Source: Gammaproteobacteria bacterium UBA4421
GTDB taxonomy: Bacteria > Pseudomonadota > Gammaproteobacteria > Pseudomonadales > Azotimanducaceae
Length of the DNA: 42,935 bases
Direction: 5' to 3'
Assembly: GCA_002389675.1 (NCBI GenBank)
Contig: DGQF01000002.1
Coordinates: 1 to 42,935, forward strand
Positions within the stretch are counted from its first letter, which is position 1. Every line of letters starts with the position of its first letter. The notes under the pieces are model-generated. The model had not been told where the DNA came from, ran no database searches, and saw only the letters and a list, made by a program, of their open reading frames with translations. Shown in pieces: positions 36,342-42,935 of the stretch. Both the position numbers and the translations under genes were made by a program.

Positions 36342-38874
36342 GACGGGTATCGTCTTTTCGGCAAAAGCTCTGCAGGTGACAGTATTGACATACATCCGCT
36401 TGAGGGGTTACTGCGGCTTCACCAGCAGCAAAAGCCAGTGCAAGTTGATGCAACTCACGCGCCCAATCCGACCGCTGATCCGACCAAGTGCCGCGTGGGT
36501 TTTTGCTGGTACTCTCTTTGATCTTTGCTTCATCAGCCGCCAGGCCTAGAAGCCGCGGGGGAATTGTCACTTGGCCGTAATAAACGCCTTGAATACGCTC
36601 GTCAATTAAACTGTAGGCAGCCAGCTGCGGATCTTGGGTTGGGGTTTTGGTTAACGCGGTCAGCGCGACCTTACCGGTTTTATAGTCAATGACCACCCAA
36701 TGATCACCCACCAGATCGATTCGGTCGATACGCACCCGAAAAGACAGAGTACCCAGCTGGAGTGTAAATGCGTCCTCCATGGCAACCACCTCAAAGGCTT
36801 CACGCTTGCTTTCCAGGTCGAGCCATTGGGCAATCAGGAGGGTTAATCGCTGTATTTCCTGCGCGACAAACGACGGTGGAAATTCAAGCGGAAATTTGGC
36901 AAGTCTTGCAGCACAGTAGTCCTGAATATGTTGCTCTGTGACAACGCCTAGCAATGCCTGGTTGGAGTGATTGCGCACTAAATCAAACATAATATCGTGT
37001 AATAAATTTCCTCGTATTAACGCATTTGGAAAATCAACCGCCTCGGTTGTGCGCCCTAAACCCAATCGATGCACAGCATAAGCTTGAAAAGGGCATCGAG
37101 CTTGATCTCGCAGGAGGTGAGTGCCGCCGCTGGCGTCTGTATGCTCGAGGGCGGAGCCAATGTCGTCGGTAAAATACTCGAGTTGGATCCCCGTTGTGAC
37201 GAGATAAGGATGCGTTACGGGAATTTCCTGCGTAATGGCTTGGATATCAGTGACCGAGGAGAGTAACGGAGAGGGCTGCTGAGGGTTACCGTCCCGAGTA
37301 TGTGTAAAGCTGATACGTAGAGTTTTAGTGCTGGCAGCCCAGCGTTGAAGAAGTTGTTGCGCAAAGAACAATTCATCGTTTTGGCTACTGCGCGGGACCT
37401 GATGTCTTAGCGTCACGGCTCGCGGTAAAAATGGATTGGCCACATTACGCGCTGGAAAGCTATTTGCATCCAGACTACAGACCCACAGATGAGTAAATTG
37501 CAGTCCGGTAGTCTCCAAGGCGCCAATCACTGCAATATCACAATGTGGGCGCTGCGGCGCAAACAGCTTGAGCGTTAAACAACCCGCTAACAACTCAAGC
37601 GCTTGGGGCCCACTCATTCGCGGCCCGTCAGAACCGTATGCATAGCTGCTCAAGGCGTTCAAGATAGATTCATAGGCTTGATATTGCACCGACTGCAAGG
37701 TTTTGAGGTTGGGCCAATCGGCACTATCCAGCAGCGTTTTGAAATACTTGAGCCAAACTGAAAATGTCGCGGAGCTGCCCGGTGAGGATGCCTGAGCGGC
37801 GATCAAGGTATCAGGTAACCACGGGGATAAGTAACGCAGACTAACCCGAGTATTAAGACGTTTGGGCCACCGTGTGCACAGCTCTAACATCTGATCCAAG
37901 CCGAAATAGGGTGAACTGCCCAGGCGACTGCAAATTTTTGCATCGAACTCACCCATCACACTTCGCAAGAAAATCTCAGCATGCTGCCAAACCGGCTGTT
38001 CCCGCAACGAGGTGCCCGCTGAAAGGTCAAATGTCTCCGTCAGGCTTCCTTTCTCAGGATCTAAAATAGCCGCACACTGCCGCTGAACTTGTTGGTAGTT
38101 TTGAGCCAATTCGGGCACCACTATGCCGATGGTACTATCGGGTTCAGCGAGCTTGATGGACCGTGCCCATTGGGCAGCGGCAGCGACCTCGTCCGTCATG
38201 CTTTCGTAGGCGCTTGTGTCATAGTGCCCGTGCGTTGGCGCAGGTGGCGCGAGAATCTCTGCAGGCCAAGACGCGATTTGATCACCAAATGAAACATATG
38301 TCGCAGCCTGGGACGCTTTTTTGACAAACTCAAAGTACCTCCGTTCGCTGCAGGTGTACTGATCAAAATCGATCAAAATCAGCGGTTTTGCAGGGACTTG
38401 GCTGTGCTTGATAAGCTCATCACCAATTTCTTCTGGAATAACAAAACGTTTACTGACCTGTGTTTTGACGGCCGAGTACCATGCAAGAAAATCCTGTCCT
38501 TTGGGCGTGCTGAACTCTTCGGCGGACAAATCAATGTCATAGCGATGAATGGTTTGCCAGGCATCGATAAATGTTCTGGCCGATTCAATTCTCCTGGATG
38601 AACTGGTGCGCAGAGCTATGCTCAACAGCTCATGCTCGCGCAGCAACTGCTTGGGTTGATCACAACGATCAAAAACCTGTTGCAGGCTGTGTCGAAAAAA
38701 CCGAGCCAAACTCATGCAGTCAAGCGTTTCCCAGCCCACCTTTCCGGCGGCTTGCTGACGAAGATCCCAAGCGCGGCGATATTCTCTTGCCAGTCGTTCG
38801 TTTGGGGTGAGTAAAAGATGAGTGCCACAACGCTGGGCAAGTTCAGGCAATATTTTGACGAAGGCATTTGGCAT
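36331..38874 (-). CDS. AddB-like PD-(D/E)xK nuclease subunit
   Basis: This ~847-residue protein matches the 'probable DNA repair protein' group related to AddB. The N-terminal region is an inactivated helicase-like scaffold (LLTPNERLAREYRRAWDL; no proper Walker A). The C-terminal nuclease shows IDRIDLVGDHWVVIDYKTG and then DPQLAAYSLI (D, DYK and QxxxY). Four cysteines that in AddB hold a 4Fe-4S cluster are visible: one in RCPFQAY and three in CQYCHLQSFC near the C-terminus. It is transcribed with the AddA-like helicase just downstream. The ATG at 38874 is preferred; a GTG at 38898 is in frame. The divergent rimO starts only 69 bases away. Confidence 0.83.
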   Translation of the reverse strand: MPNAFVKILPELAQRCGTHLLLTPNERLAREYRRAWDLRQQAAGKVGWETLDCMSLARFFRHSLQQVFDRCDQPKQLLREHELLSIALRTSSSRRIESARTFIDAWQTIHRYDIDLSAEEFSTPKGQDFLAWYSAVKTQVSKRFVIPEEIGDELIKHSQVPAKPLILIDFDQYTCSERRYFEFVKKASQAATYVSFGDQIASWPAEILAPPAPTHGHYDTSAYESMTDEVAAAAQWARSIKLAEPDSTIGIVVPELAQNYQQVQRQCAAILDPEKGSLTETFDLSAGTSLREQPVWQHAEIFLRSVMGEFDAKICSRLGSSPYFGLDQMLELCTRWPKRLNTRVSLRYLSPWLPDTLIAAQASSPGSSATFSVWLKYFKTLLDSADWPNLKTLQSVQYQAYESILNALSSYAYGSDGPRMSGPQALELLAGCLTLKLFAPQRPHCDIAVIGALETTGLQFTHLWVCSLDANSFPARNVANPFLPRAVTLRHQVPRSSQNDELFFAQQLLQRWAASTKTLRISFTHTRDGNPQQPSPLLSSVTDIQAITQEIPVTHPYLVTTGIQLEYFTDDIGSALEHTDASGGTHLLRDQARCPFQAYAVHRLGLGRTTEAVDFPNALIRGNLLHDIMFDLVRNHSNQALLGVVTEQHIQDYCAARLAKFPLEFPPSFVAQEIQRLTLLIAQWLDLESKREAFEVVAMEDAFTLQLGTLSFRVRIDRIDLVGDHWVVIDYKTGKVALTALTKTPTQDPQLAAYSLIDERIQGVYYGQVTIPPRLLGLAADEAKIKESTSKNPRGTWSDQRSDWARELHQLALAFAAGEAAVTPQADVCQYCHLQSFCRKDDTRHEK

Positions 38875-38943
38875 TTCGCCAGTGTAGCTTAACACCACGG
38901 GAGTGAGCTAAACTCGCGCGAATTATTTGCCACGAGTCATTCG

Positions 38944-40284
38944 TTGAATTCACCTCGCGTTAGTTTTGTTAGTTTGGGTTGTCCCAAAGCATTGGTTGAC
39001 TCAGAACATATCGTCACTGAGTTAATCGATTCTGGTTATGAGGTTGTTGCCGATGAGCAGGATGCCGCAGAGGTTTTAGTGGTTAATACTTGTGGTTTTA
39101 TCGATGCGGCCAAAGCAGAGAGTTTTGCGGTGATCGAACAGGCCTTGGACGAGCAGCGCAGAGTCATTGTGACCGGGTGTCTCGGTGCCGATCGTGCCGC
39201 ACTCCTGCAGCGCTATCCGCAGCTTGAGCACATCAGTGGACCCGCGCAGGTCAGGCCTGTGCTAAGCGCGGTGCAGCAGCATTTGCCAATAGGACCCTCT
39301 GCGAAATCTGCTAAACCTTCTCCGCGGGAGGTTCGCCAGCGGTTGACCCCGCAACATTTCGCCTACCTCAAAATTTCTGAAGGCTGCAATCATACCTGCA
39401 GCTTCTGCATTATTCCTGATATGCGCGGACCTTTAAAATCCCGCGGTATCGATCAAGTACTGATAGAAGCGCAGGCTTTGGTCGATGATGGCGCAAAAGA
39501 ACTATTGGTTGTGGCACAAGATCTCAGCGCGTATGGCGTAGATCTTAAGTATGCCAAACGTCAGTATGCAGAGAATCATCTAGAGACACGACTGTACACA
39601 CTATGCGATCAACTCGGCGACATTGCACCTTGGGTCAGATTGCATTACGTCTATCCTTACCCCAGTATTGATGCTCTAATTCCATTAATGGCGCAAGGCA
39701 AAATTTTGCCCTATCTGGACATGCCATTGCAGCATGCATCCCCGCAAATTCTGAAATCGATGCGCAGACCTGCGGCTGCAGAAAAAACTCTAGATCGCAT
39801 CAAGCGCTGGCGAGACATCTGCCCGGAGCTCGCCATTCGAAGCACCTTTGTTGTTGGTTTTCCCGGCGAAACAGAGGCTGACGTCGGCATGCTGCTCGAT
39901 TTTCTTGAGGCCGCCGAGCTAGATCGCGTGGGCTGCTTCACTTATTCAGACGTCGACGGAGCGCGCGCGAATGCGCTACCAAATCAGGTTGAAGAGCGTG
40001 ACAAATTGGATCGTCAGGAGATGGTTTACGAATTGCAGGCCGGAATTAGTGCGCGCCGTCTCGACCGCCATGTCGGACAGAAACTTCGGGTGCTCATCGA
40101 TCAGGTTGGCGCCCACAGCTCGGGCCGCTCCCAATTTGATGCGCCTGAAATTGACGGTGTTGTGCATATTGAGGGGGGAGAAAGCCTTGAACTGGGAGAC
40201 TTCGCCTGGGTTGAGATCACCAAACATGATGATCATGATTTATATGGCCGGCTGGTTGGCAGAGGGTTACAAATTGATACATGA
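38944..40284 (+). CDS. rimO: Ribosomal protein S12 methylthiotransferase RimO
   Basis: RimO is a radical-SAM enzyme that adds a methylthio group to an aspartate of ribosomal protein S12. The 446-residue protein has the N-terminal cluster cysteines Cys13 (SLGCPKALVDSE), Cys50 (VNTCGFIDAA) and Cys79 (VTGCLGAD), the radical-SAM CxxxCxxC at 148-155 (GCNHTCSFC) and a C-terminal TRAM domain. The start must be TTG at 38944: it gives the family N-terminus and I find no in-frame ATG or GTG upstream before the divergent gene. The weak start codon may hold expression low. Confidence 0.95.
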   Translation: MNSPRVSFVSLGCPKALVDSEHIVTELIDSGYEVVADEQDAAEVLVVNTCGFIDAAKAESFAVIEQALDEQRRVIVTGCLGADRAALLQRYPQLEHISGPAQVRPVLSAVQQHLPIGPSAKSAKPSPREVRQRLTPQHFAYLKISEGCNHTCSFCIIPDMRGPLKSRGIDQVLIEAQALVDDGAKELLVVAQDLSAYGVDLKYAKRQYAENHLETRLYTLCDQLGDIAPWVRLHYVYPYPSIDALIPLMAQGKILPYLDMPLQHASPQILKSMRRPAAAEKTLDRIKRWRDICPELAIRSTFVVGFPGETEADVGMLLDFLEAAELDRVGCFTYSDVDGARANALPNQVEERDKLDRQEMVYELQAGISARRLDRHVGQKLRVLIDQVGAHSSGRSQFDAPEIDGVVHIEGGESLELGDFAWVEITKHDDHDLYGRLVGRGLQIDT

Positions 40285-40407
40285 AATACTGTCGAAAGAG
40301 ATCATGGGCGCGTAAAATACGCGAAAGCCCGTCGTAGCCTAAAACGATTGGGCGCCCCAGTTGATTGGGTAGTGGATATTCTGTGACAACAAAGGTAACT
40401 TTTATTT

Positions 40408-40554
40408 ATGTGGCATCTCATTGAAGATTTTTTCGACCAAAATATCGTAATGAAGGGATTCATCGGTTTTGGATGGCTCTGTGTATTGATAATGGCTACC
40501 AGCTTCGCTGAAGCCTCATGGACAAAATTCATAGCTCCGCTGTTCGGAAGTTAA
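40408..40554 (+). CDS. Small single-span membrane protein (48 residues)
   Basis: The ATG at 40408, with AAAGGT about 12 bases upstream, opens a 48-residue gene: a short polar start (MWHLIEDFFDQNIVMK), one hydrophobic span (GFIGFGWLCVLIMATSF) and a tail ending FIAPLFGS. It is not a family I know. It ends 20 bases before the preferred start of the TerB-like gene and lies on the same strand, so the two are probably cotranscribed. The TerB frame is also open for 19 codons upstream into this gene in a different phase, so a fused protein by frameshift cannot be excluded. It fills an otherwise empty 290-base gap after rimO. Confidence 0.5.
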   Translation: MWHLIEDFFDQNIVMKGFIGFGWLCVLIMATSFAEASWTKFIAPLFGS

Positions 40555-40574
40555 TCGAAAAAAGGCTGAACTCG

Positions 40575-40970
40575 ATGTGGCTATCAAAATTGAGCGAGAC
40601 GCAGCGTTTGGCGTTATTGCGCTTGGCTCACAACGTTGTCGTATCAGACGGTTTGCTGGATCCGAACGAGGAGGGCATGCTGGATTACCTGCGCGCCAAT
40701 ATGGGGCTTCACGACGTTCAAGAAATCGAATATCTGGAGCTTGATGGCATCAGTACGATTTTTGACTCTCGGCAATCAAGGATTGTCGCCCTGTTGAACC
40801 TACTCAAGGTCAGCTACGCCGATGGCGCCTTTGAAATAGAAGAGGAATGTTTGCTCAAAGAACTTGGCAAAACATTTCAAGTTTCCGATAACGAATTTTT
40901 GCTATTAGACAACTGGGTCAAACGGCTGATCAGTCTTGAAGGTGAGGCACTTGCGTTAATGGAACCCTGA
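40575..40970 (+). CDS. TerB-like domain protein
   Basis: This 131-residue all-helical protein resembles the TerB (tellurite resistance/DjlA-central) domain: RLALLRLAHNVVVSDGLLDPNEEGML and LLNLLKVSYADGAFEIEEECLLKELGKTF show the paired helix with acidic 'D-G-x-x-x-x-x-E' repeats that bind metal in TerB. The ATG at 40575 has AAAGG upstream and begins just before the domain; an earlier ATG at 40518 would add 19 residues that overlap the preceding small gene. No tellurite genes are near, so resistance is not implied. A link to the membrane J-protein 0.5 kb away is discussed in the findings. Confidence 0.7.
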   Translation: MWLSKLSETQRLALLRLAHNVVVSDGLLDPNEEGMLDYLRANMGLHDVQEIEYLELDGISTIFDSRQSRIVALLNLLKVSYADGAFEIEEECLLKELGKTFQVSDNEFLLLDNWVKRLISLEGEALALMEP

Positions 40971-40995
40971 TCCTAGCGGTTCAGCGCAAGCGCTC

Positions 40996-41364
40996 TTATC
41001 CCTGCACAGCTGTGAACTGGGACTCTAGCATTGCCAACTCACGTTCAACATCGGCTTGATCTGGTTGAAGCGGGGAGCCAGTACGAAATTGGATCCCACA
41101 CCGGTACGCTTCTTCGAATTTAATACATGAATGGACCACACCGATAACCGGCCCCACTTGAAGCTCGGGAAGCCTGAGAGACAGGGTAATCACGCGATCT
41201 TTGGGCAGTGATACGGGCAAGATGAGGGCCAAGCCGTAGCGGTTGAAATTTAAACACTGACCTTGAATACGGGTCAGATAGCCTTTTTTTCTGACCGAAA
41301 CCAGCAAGCTTTCGCTGGGTAAGCGCTGGAGTCTACGTCGCTCTTGGTGGACCACATTGTGCAT
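40996..41364 (-). CDS. PilZ domain protein
   Basis: This 122-residue protein looks like a PilZ domain, the common receptor for cyclic di-GMP. The N-terminal RxxxR is present (Arg10 and Arg14 in ERRRLQR), and the second motif reads NFNRYG (residues 39-44), where the family has (D/N)x(S/A)xxG; Asn replaces the small residue. VSLPKDRVITLSLRLPE and YRCGIQFRTGSP are typical beta-barrel strands. It may still bind the nucleotide, or be a degenerate member. It is convergent with the TerB-like gene and 73 bases downstream of the J-domain gene on the same strand. Confidence 0.75.
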   Translation of the reverse strand: MHNVVHQERRRLQRLPSESLLVSVRKKGYLTRIQGQCLNFNRYGLALILPVSLPKDRVITLSLRLPELQVGPVIGVVHSCIKFEEAYRCGIQFRTGSPLQPDQADVERELAMLESQFTAVQG

Positions 41365-41437
41365 GGCTAAAGTCTAACGATTCTATCTATTGAAAAGCGT
41401 GACTTGTCCGACAAAACAGCCTCGAAGTATAAAACGT

Positions 41438-41731
41438 TCAACCTTTACTGCTACCTCGGCGAGCCAGCAACACGCGCTTGGCTTCGTTGAGCTGCTGCGC
41501 CAAAACGGCGGAACCGCCTTTGTCCGGGTGAAGTCTCTGCATCAGGCGTTTATGCGCACTGATGACTTCCGCAAGCTCCGGATCGCTGCTTTTTAATCCG
41601 AGGATCCCTAGAGCATCTTGCACGCTCATTGTTGACTCAACCACGGCTTGTTTTGAGTTTGTTGGTCTTGAGATTTTGCGCCACAAAGCAAACACAAGAA
41701 TCGAAACCGCTATAAAAAATAGAATTTTCAA
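41438..41731 (-). CDS. Membrane-anchored mini J-domain protein
   Basis: This 97-residue protein has an N-terminal span (KILFFIAVSILVFALW), a ~20-residue linker and a short DnaJ-type J domain with the HPD motif at 68-70 (RLHPDKGG), which stimulates Hsp70 (DnaK) ATPase. Its layout resembles mitochondrial TIM14/PAM18 and small bacterial membrane J proteins. The start appears to be TTG at 41731: a nearby ATG is out of frame, and the first internal Met (residue 35) would remove the span. No clear ribosome-binding site is seen, so the start is uncertain. It recruits DnaK to the inner membrane by inference. Confidence 0.75.
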   Translation of the reverse strand: MKILFFIAVSILVFALWRKISRPTNSKQAVVESTMSVQDALGILGLKSSDPELAEVISAHKRLMQRLHPDKGGSAVLAQQLNEAKRVLLARRGSSKG

Positions 41732-41843
41732 AAGAGCATTACATGTTTATCAGAAGACCGTATGATGCCACGAAGCGGGGCCGGCGAAAGGACTACAGCC
41801 TGCCCATAACGTCACAGTTAATGGGGCCTCAGGACGCACACTG

Positions 41844-42041
41844 GTGGATCAAGTTGAATTGAAACAATGGTTAGATGACTTACGGACTGAGCACCGTGAT
41901 TTAGATGTCGTGATTAAGTATTTGGTTCAGGGAAGGCATCATGATGGACTGCGCATCCAACGTTTGAAACGACGCAAACTGAAGCTAAAAGACACTATCA
42001 GCAAGATCGAAAGCGAACTGATACCGGATCTGGACGCATGA
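41844..42041 (+). CDS. DUF465 (YdcH-like) small protein
   Basis: This 65-residue, highly charged helical protein matches the DUF465 type: ELKQWLDDLRTEHRDLDVVI, then LRIQRLKRRKLKLKDTISKI. The family forms short coiled coils and has no settled function. The start is GTG at 41844 with AGGA about nine bases upstream. The stop (TGA at 42039-42041) overlaps the ATGATG start of the nucleotidase gene, so the two are coupled. Confidence 0.8.
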   Translation: MDQVELKQWLDDLRTEHRDLDVVIKYLVQGRHHDGLRIQRLKRRKLKLKDTISKIESELIPDLDA

Positions 42042-42935
42042 TGACATCAGAAAAACCACTTACAGTGGCGATCTCGTCCACTGCACTGTTTGATCTTTCC
42101 GCTTCGGATGAACTATATCGTGAAGAGGGACTGGAGGCCTACCGGCGCTATCAAATCGCTGAAGAAGACACGGTTCTAGAGCGAGGAGACGGTTTTCATT
42201 TGGTTGAAAAACTGCTAAATATCAATAAGTTGCTAAATAAACCGAGAGTGGAAGTTATACTCCTGTCGCGAAATTCCGCTGACACCGGCATGCGCGTTTT
42301 TAACTCGATCCGAGCGTACGATTTAAGCATTACACGCGCCGCCTTCTGCGGAGGGCAATCGCCTTATCGCTACATCAACGCTTTTGGCTGCGATCTATTT
42401 TTGTCCACCGTTGCTGAAGATGTGCATCAGGCGCTTGCGCAAAATATTGCTGCTGCGCAGCTATTAGGCCGATATAAAGGCCACGGTGGCGCCACTCAGA
42501 ATGCTGTGCTACGACTGGCCTTCGACGGCGATGCTGTGTTGTTTTCAGATGAAGCTGAGCAGATATTCCAGTCCGACGGTCTAGCAGCCTTTGCCGCCTC
42601 GGAAGCCAGTCGCGCGCAACATCCACTGGGTGGTGGCCCGTTTAAAGCGTTTCTGCGCGCATTGCATGCACTGCAGCAAGAATTTCCCGAGGGTGAGAAT
42701 CCGATACGAACAGCGTTGGTCACGGCACGTGGTGCACCTGCCCATGAGCGAGTAATTCGCACGCTCAGAGAATGGGATATCCGTCTTGACGAATCTTTAT
42801 TTCTTGGGGGAATGGATAAAACAGAATTTCTGCGCGCTTTTGAAGCCGATATATTTTTCGATGATCAGTCGGCGCACTGCGAGCGGGCGGCGGAGCATGT
42901 AGCTACCGGACATGTACCCCACGGCATCGCCAATC
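42038..42935 (+). CDS. 5'-nucleotidase, cN-I-like (partial, cut by window end)
   Basis: This open frame runs from ATG (42038, or the adjacent ATG at 42041) to the window end without a stop, about 299 residues. It matches the bacterial 5'-nucleotidase family related to cytosolic 5'-nucleotidase I. Residues near the N-terminus read TVAISSTALFDLS, then VILLSRNSADTGMRVFNSI, and near the end ALVTARGAPAHERVIRTL, FLGGMDKTEFL and IFFDDQSAHCE, with the HAD-type DD near the end. It would release nucleosides from nucleoside monophosphates. The C-terminal few residues are missing from the window. It is coupled to the DUF465 gene. Confidence 0.85.
   Translation, partial: MMTSEKPLTVAISSTALFDLSASDELYREEGLEAYRRYQIAEEDTVLERGDGFHLVEKLLNINKLLNKPRVEVILLSRNSADTGMRVFNSIRAYDLSITRAAFCGGQSPYRYINAFGCDLFLSTVAEDVHQALAQNIAAAQLLGRYKGHGGATQNAVLRLAFDGDAVLFSDEAEQIFQSDGLAAFAASEASRAQHPLGGGPFKAFLRALHALQQEFPEGENPIRTALVTARGAPAHERVIRTLREWDIRLDESLFLGGMDKTEFLRAFEADIFFDDQSAHCERAAEHVATGHVPHGIAN

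Noticed and set aside
40309..40323. CGCGTA-AAA-TACGCG inverted repeat after rimO as a terminator
   Set aside because: The stem is only 6 bp with a 3-base loop and no T-run follows; it could be chance.
40518..40575. Programmed frameshift joining the 48-residue span and the TerB protein
   Set aside because: The frames overlap in a suitable way, but no X-XXY-YYZ slippery heptamer is present in the overlap; separate genes are the simpler reading.
1..42935. Mobile elements, prophage, CRISPR or toxin-antitoxin modules
   Set aside because: No transposase, integrase, phage structural gene, repeat-spacer array or paired small toxin/antitoxin genes were seen; the gene content is core chromosomal.

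Overview
The window reads as a dense, ordinary chromosomal segment of a gammaproteobacterium, most likely a marine relative of the Pseudomonadales/Cellvibrionales. The call rests on gene content and order: lpxH-folD, a Pro-Arg-His tRNA cluster, then tig-clpP-clpX-lon-hupB-ppiD, mltD, a methyltransferase-rnhA-dnaQ set, nhaB, nudC, cysI, metH and nfuA. From memory, Pseudomonas carries these genes in the same relative order with extra genes between them. I see no insertion sequence, prophage, CRISPR array or integron, and base composition looks even throughout. Many genes overlap by 4 to 17 bases, and several starts are GTG or TTG.

Layout. Positions 1-4194 hold the end of purF and an overlapping MoxR ATPase - DUF58 - transglutaminase operon. 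Positions 4225-5261 hold a DUF1289 protein translationally coupled to the tRNA hydroxylase MiaE. Convergent to these is the folD-lpxH pair (folate one-carbon metabolism and lipid A synthesis). Positions 6844-7229 hold a strong stable-RNA-type promoter and three tRNA genes. Positions 7330-16081 are a protein quality-control block: trigger factor, ClpP, ClpX, Lon, HU and the periplasmic chaperone PpiD. Positions 16094-19848 hold the lytic transglycosylase MltD, a methyltransferase, RNase HI and the DNA polymerase III proofreading subunit.

Positions 19863-26167 hold two ion/proton antiporters, the Nudix enzyme NudC, an SCP2-fold protein, the membrane protease SohB and an AcuI/YhdH-type reductase. 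Positions 26240-32408 are devoted to sulfur and methionine: a DUF934 protein and sulfite reductase in one operon, then MetH, with a MetR-like operator upstream of metH. NfuA (iron-sulfur delivery) follows, then an AddA/AddB-like helicase-nuclease pair for double-strand break processing, then RimO, an Fe-S methylthiotransferase. The right end, 40408-42935, holds small poorly known genes: a single-span membrane peptide, a TerB-like protein, a PilZ protein, a membrane-anchored J-domain protein and a DUF465 protein, ending in a 5'-nucleotidase cut by the window edge.

The points most worth a second look are: the components of a DjlA-like co-chaperone (membrane span, TerB domain, J domain) lying as separate genes within 1.3 kb; the MetR-like site; three very small membrane-protein genes; the AddAB-like pair with its Fe-S cysteines; and a cluster of hairpins between hupB and ppiD.
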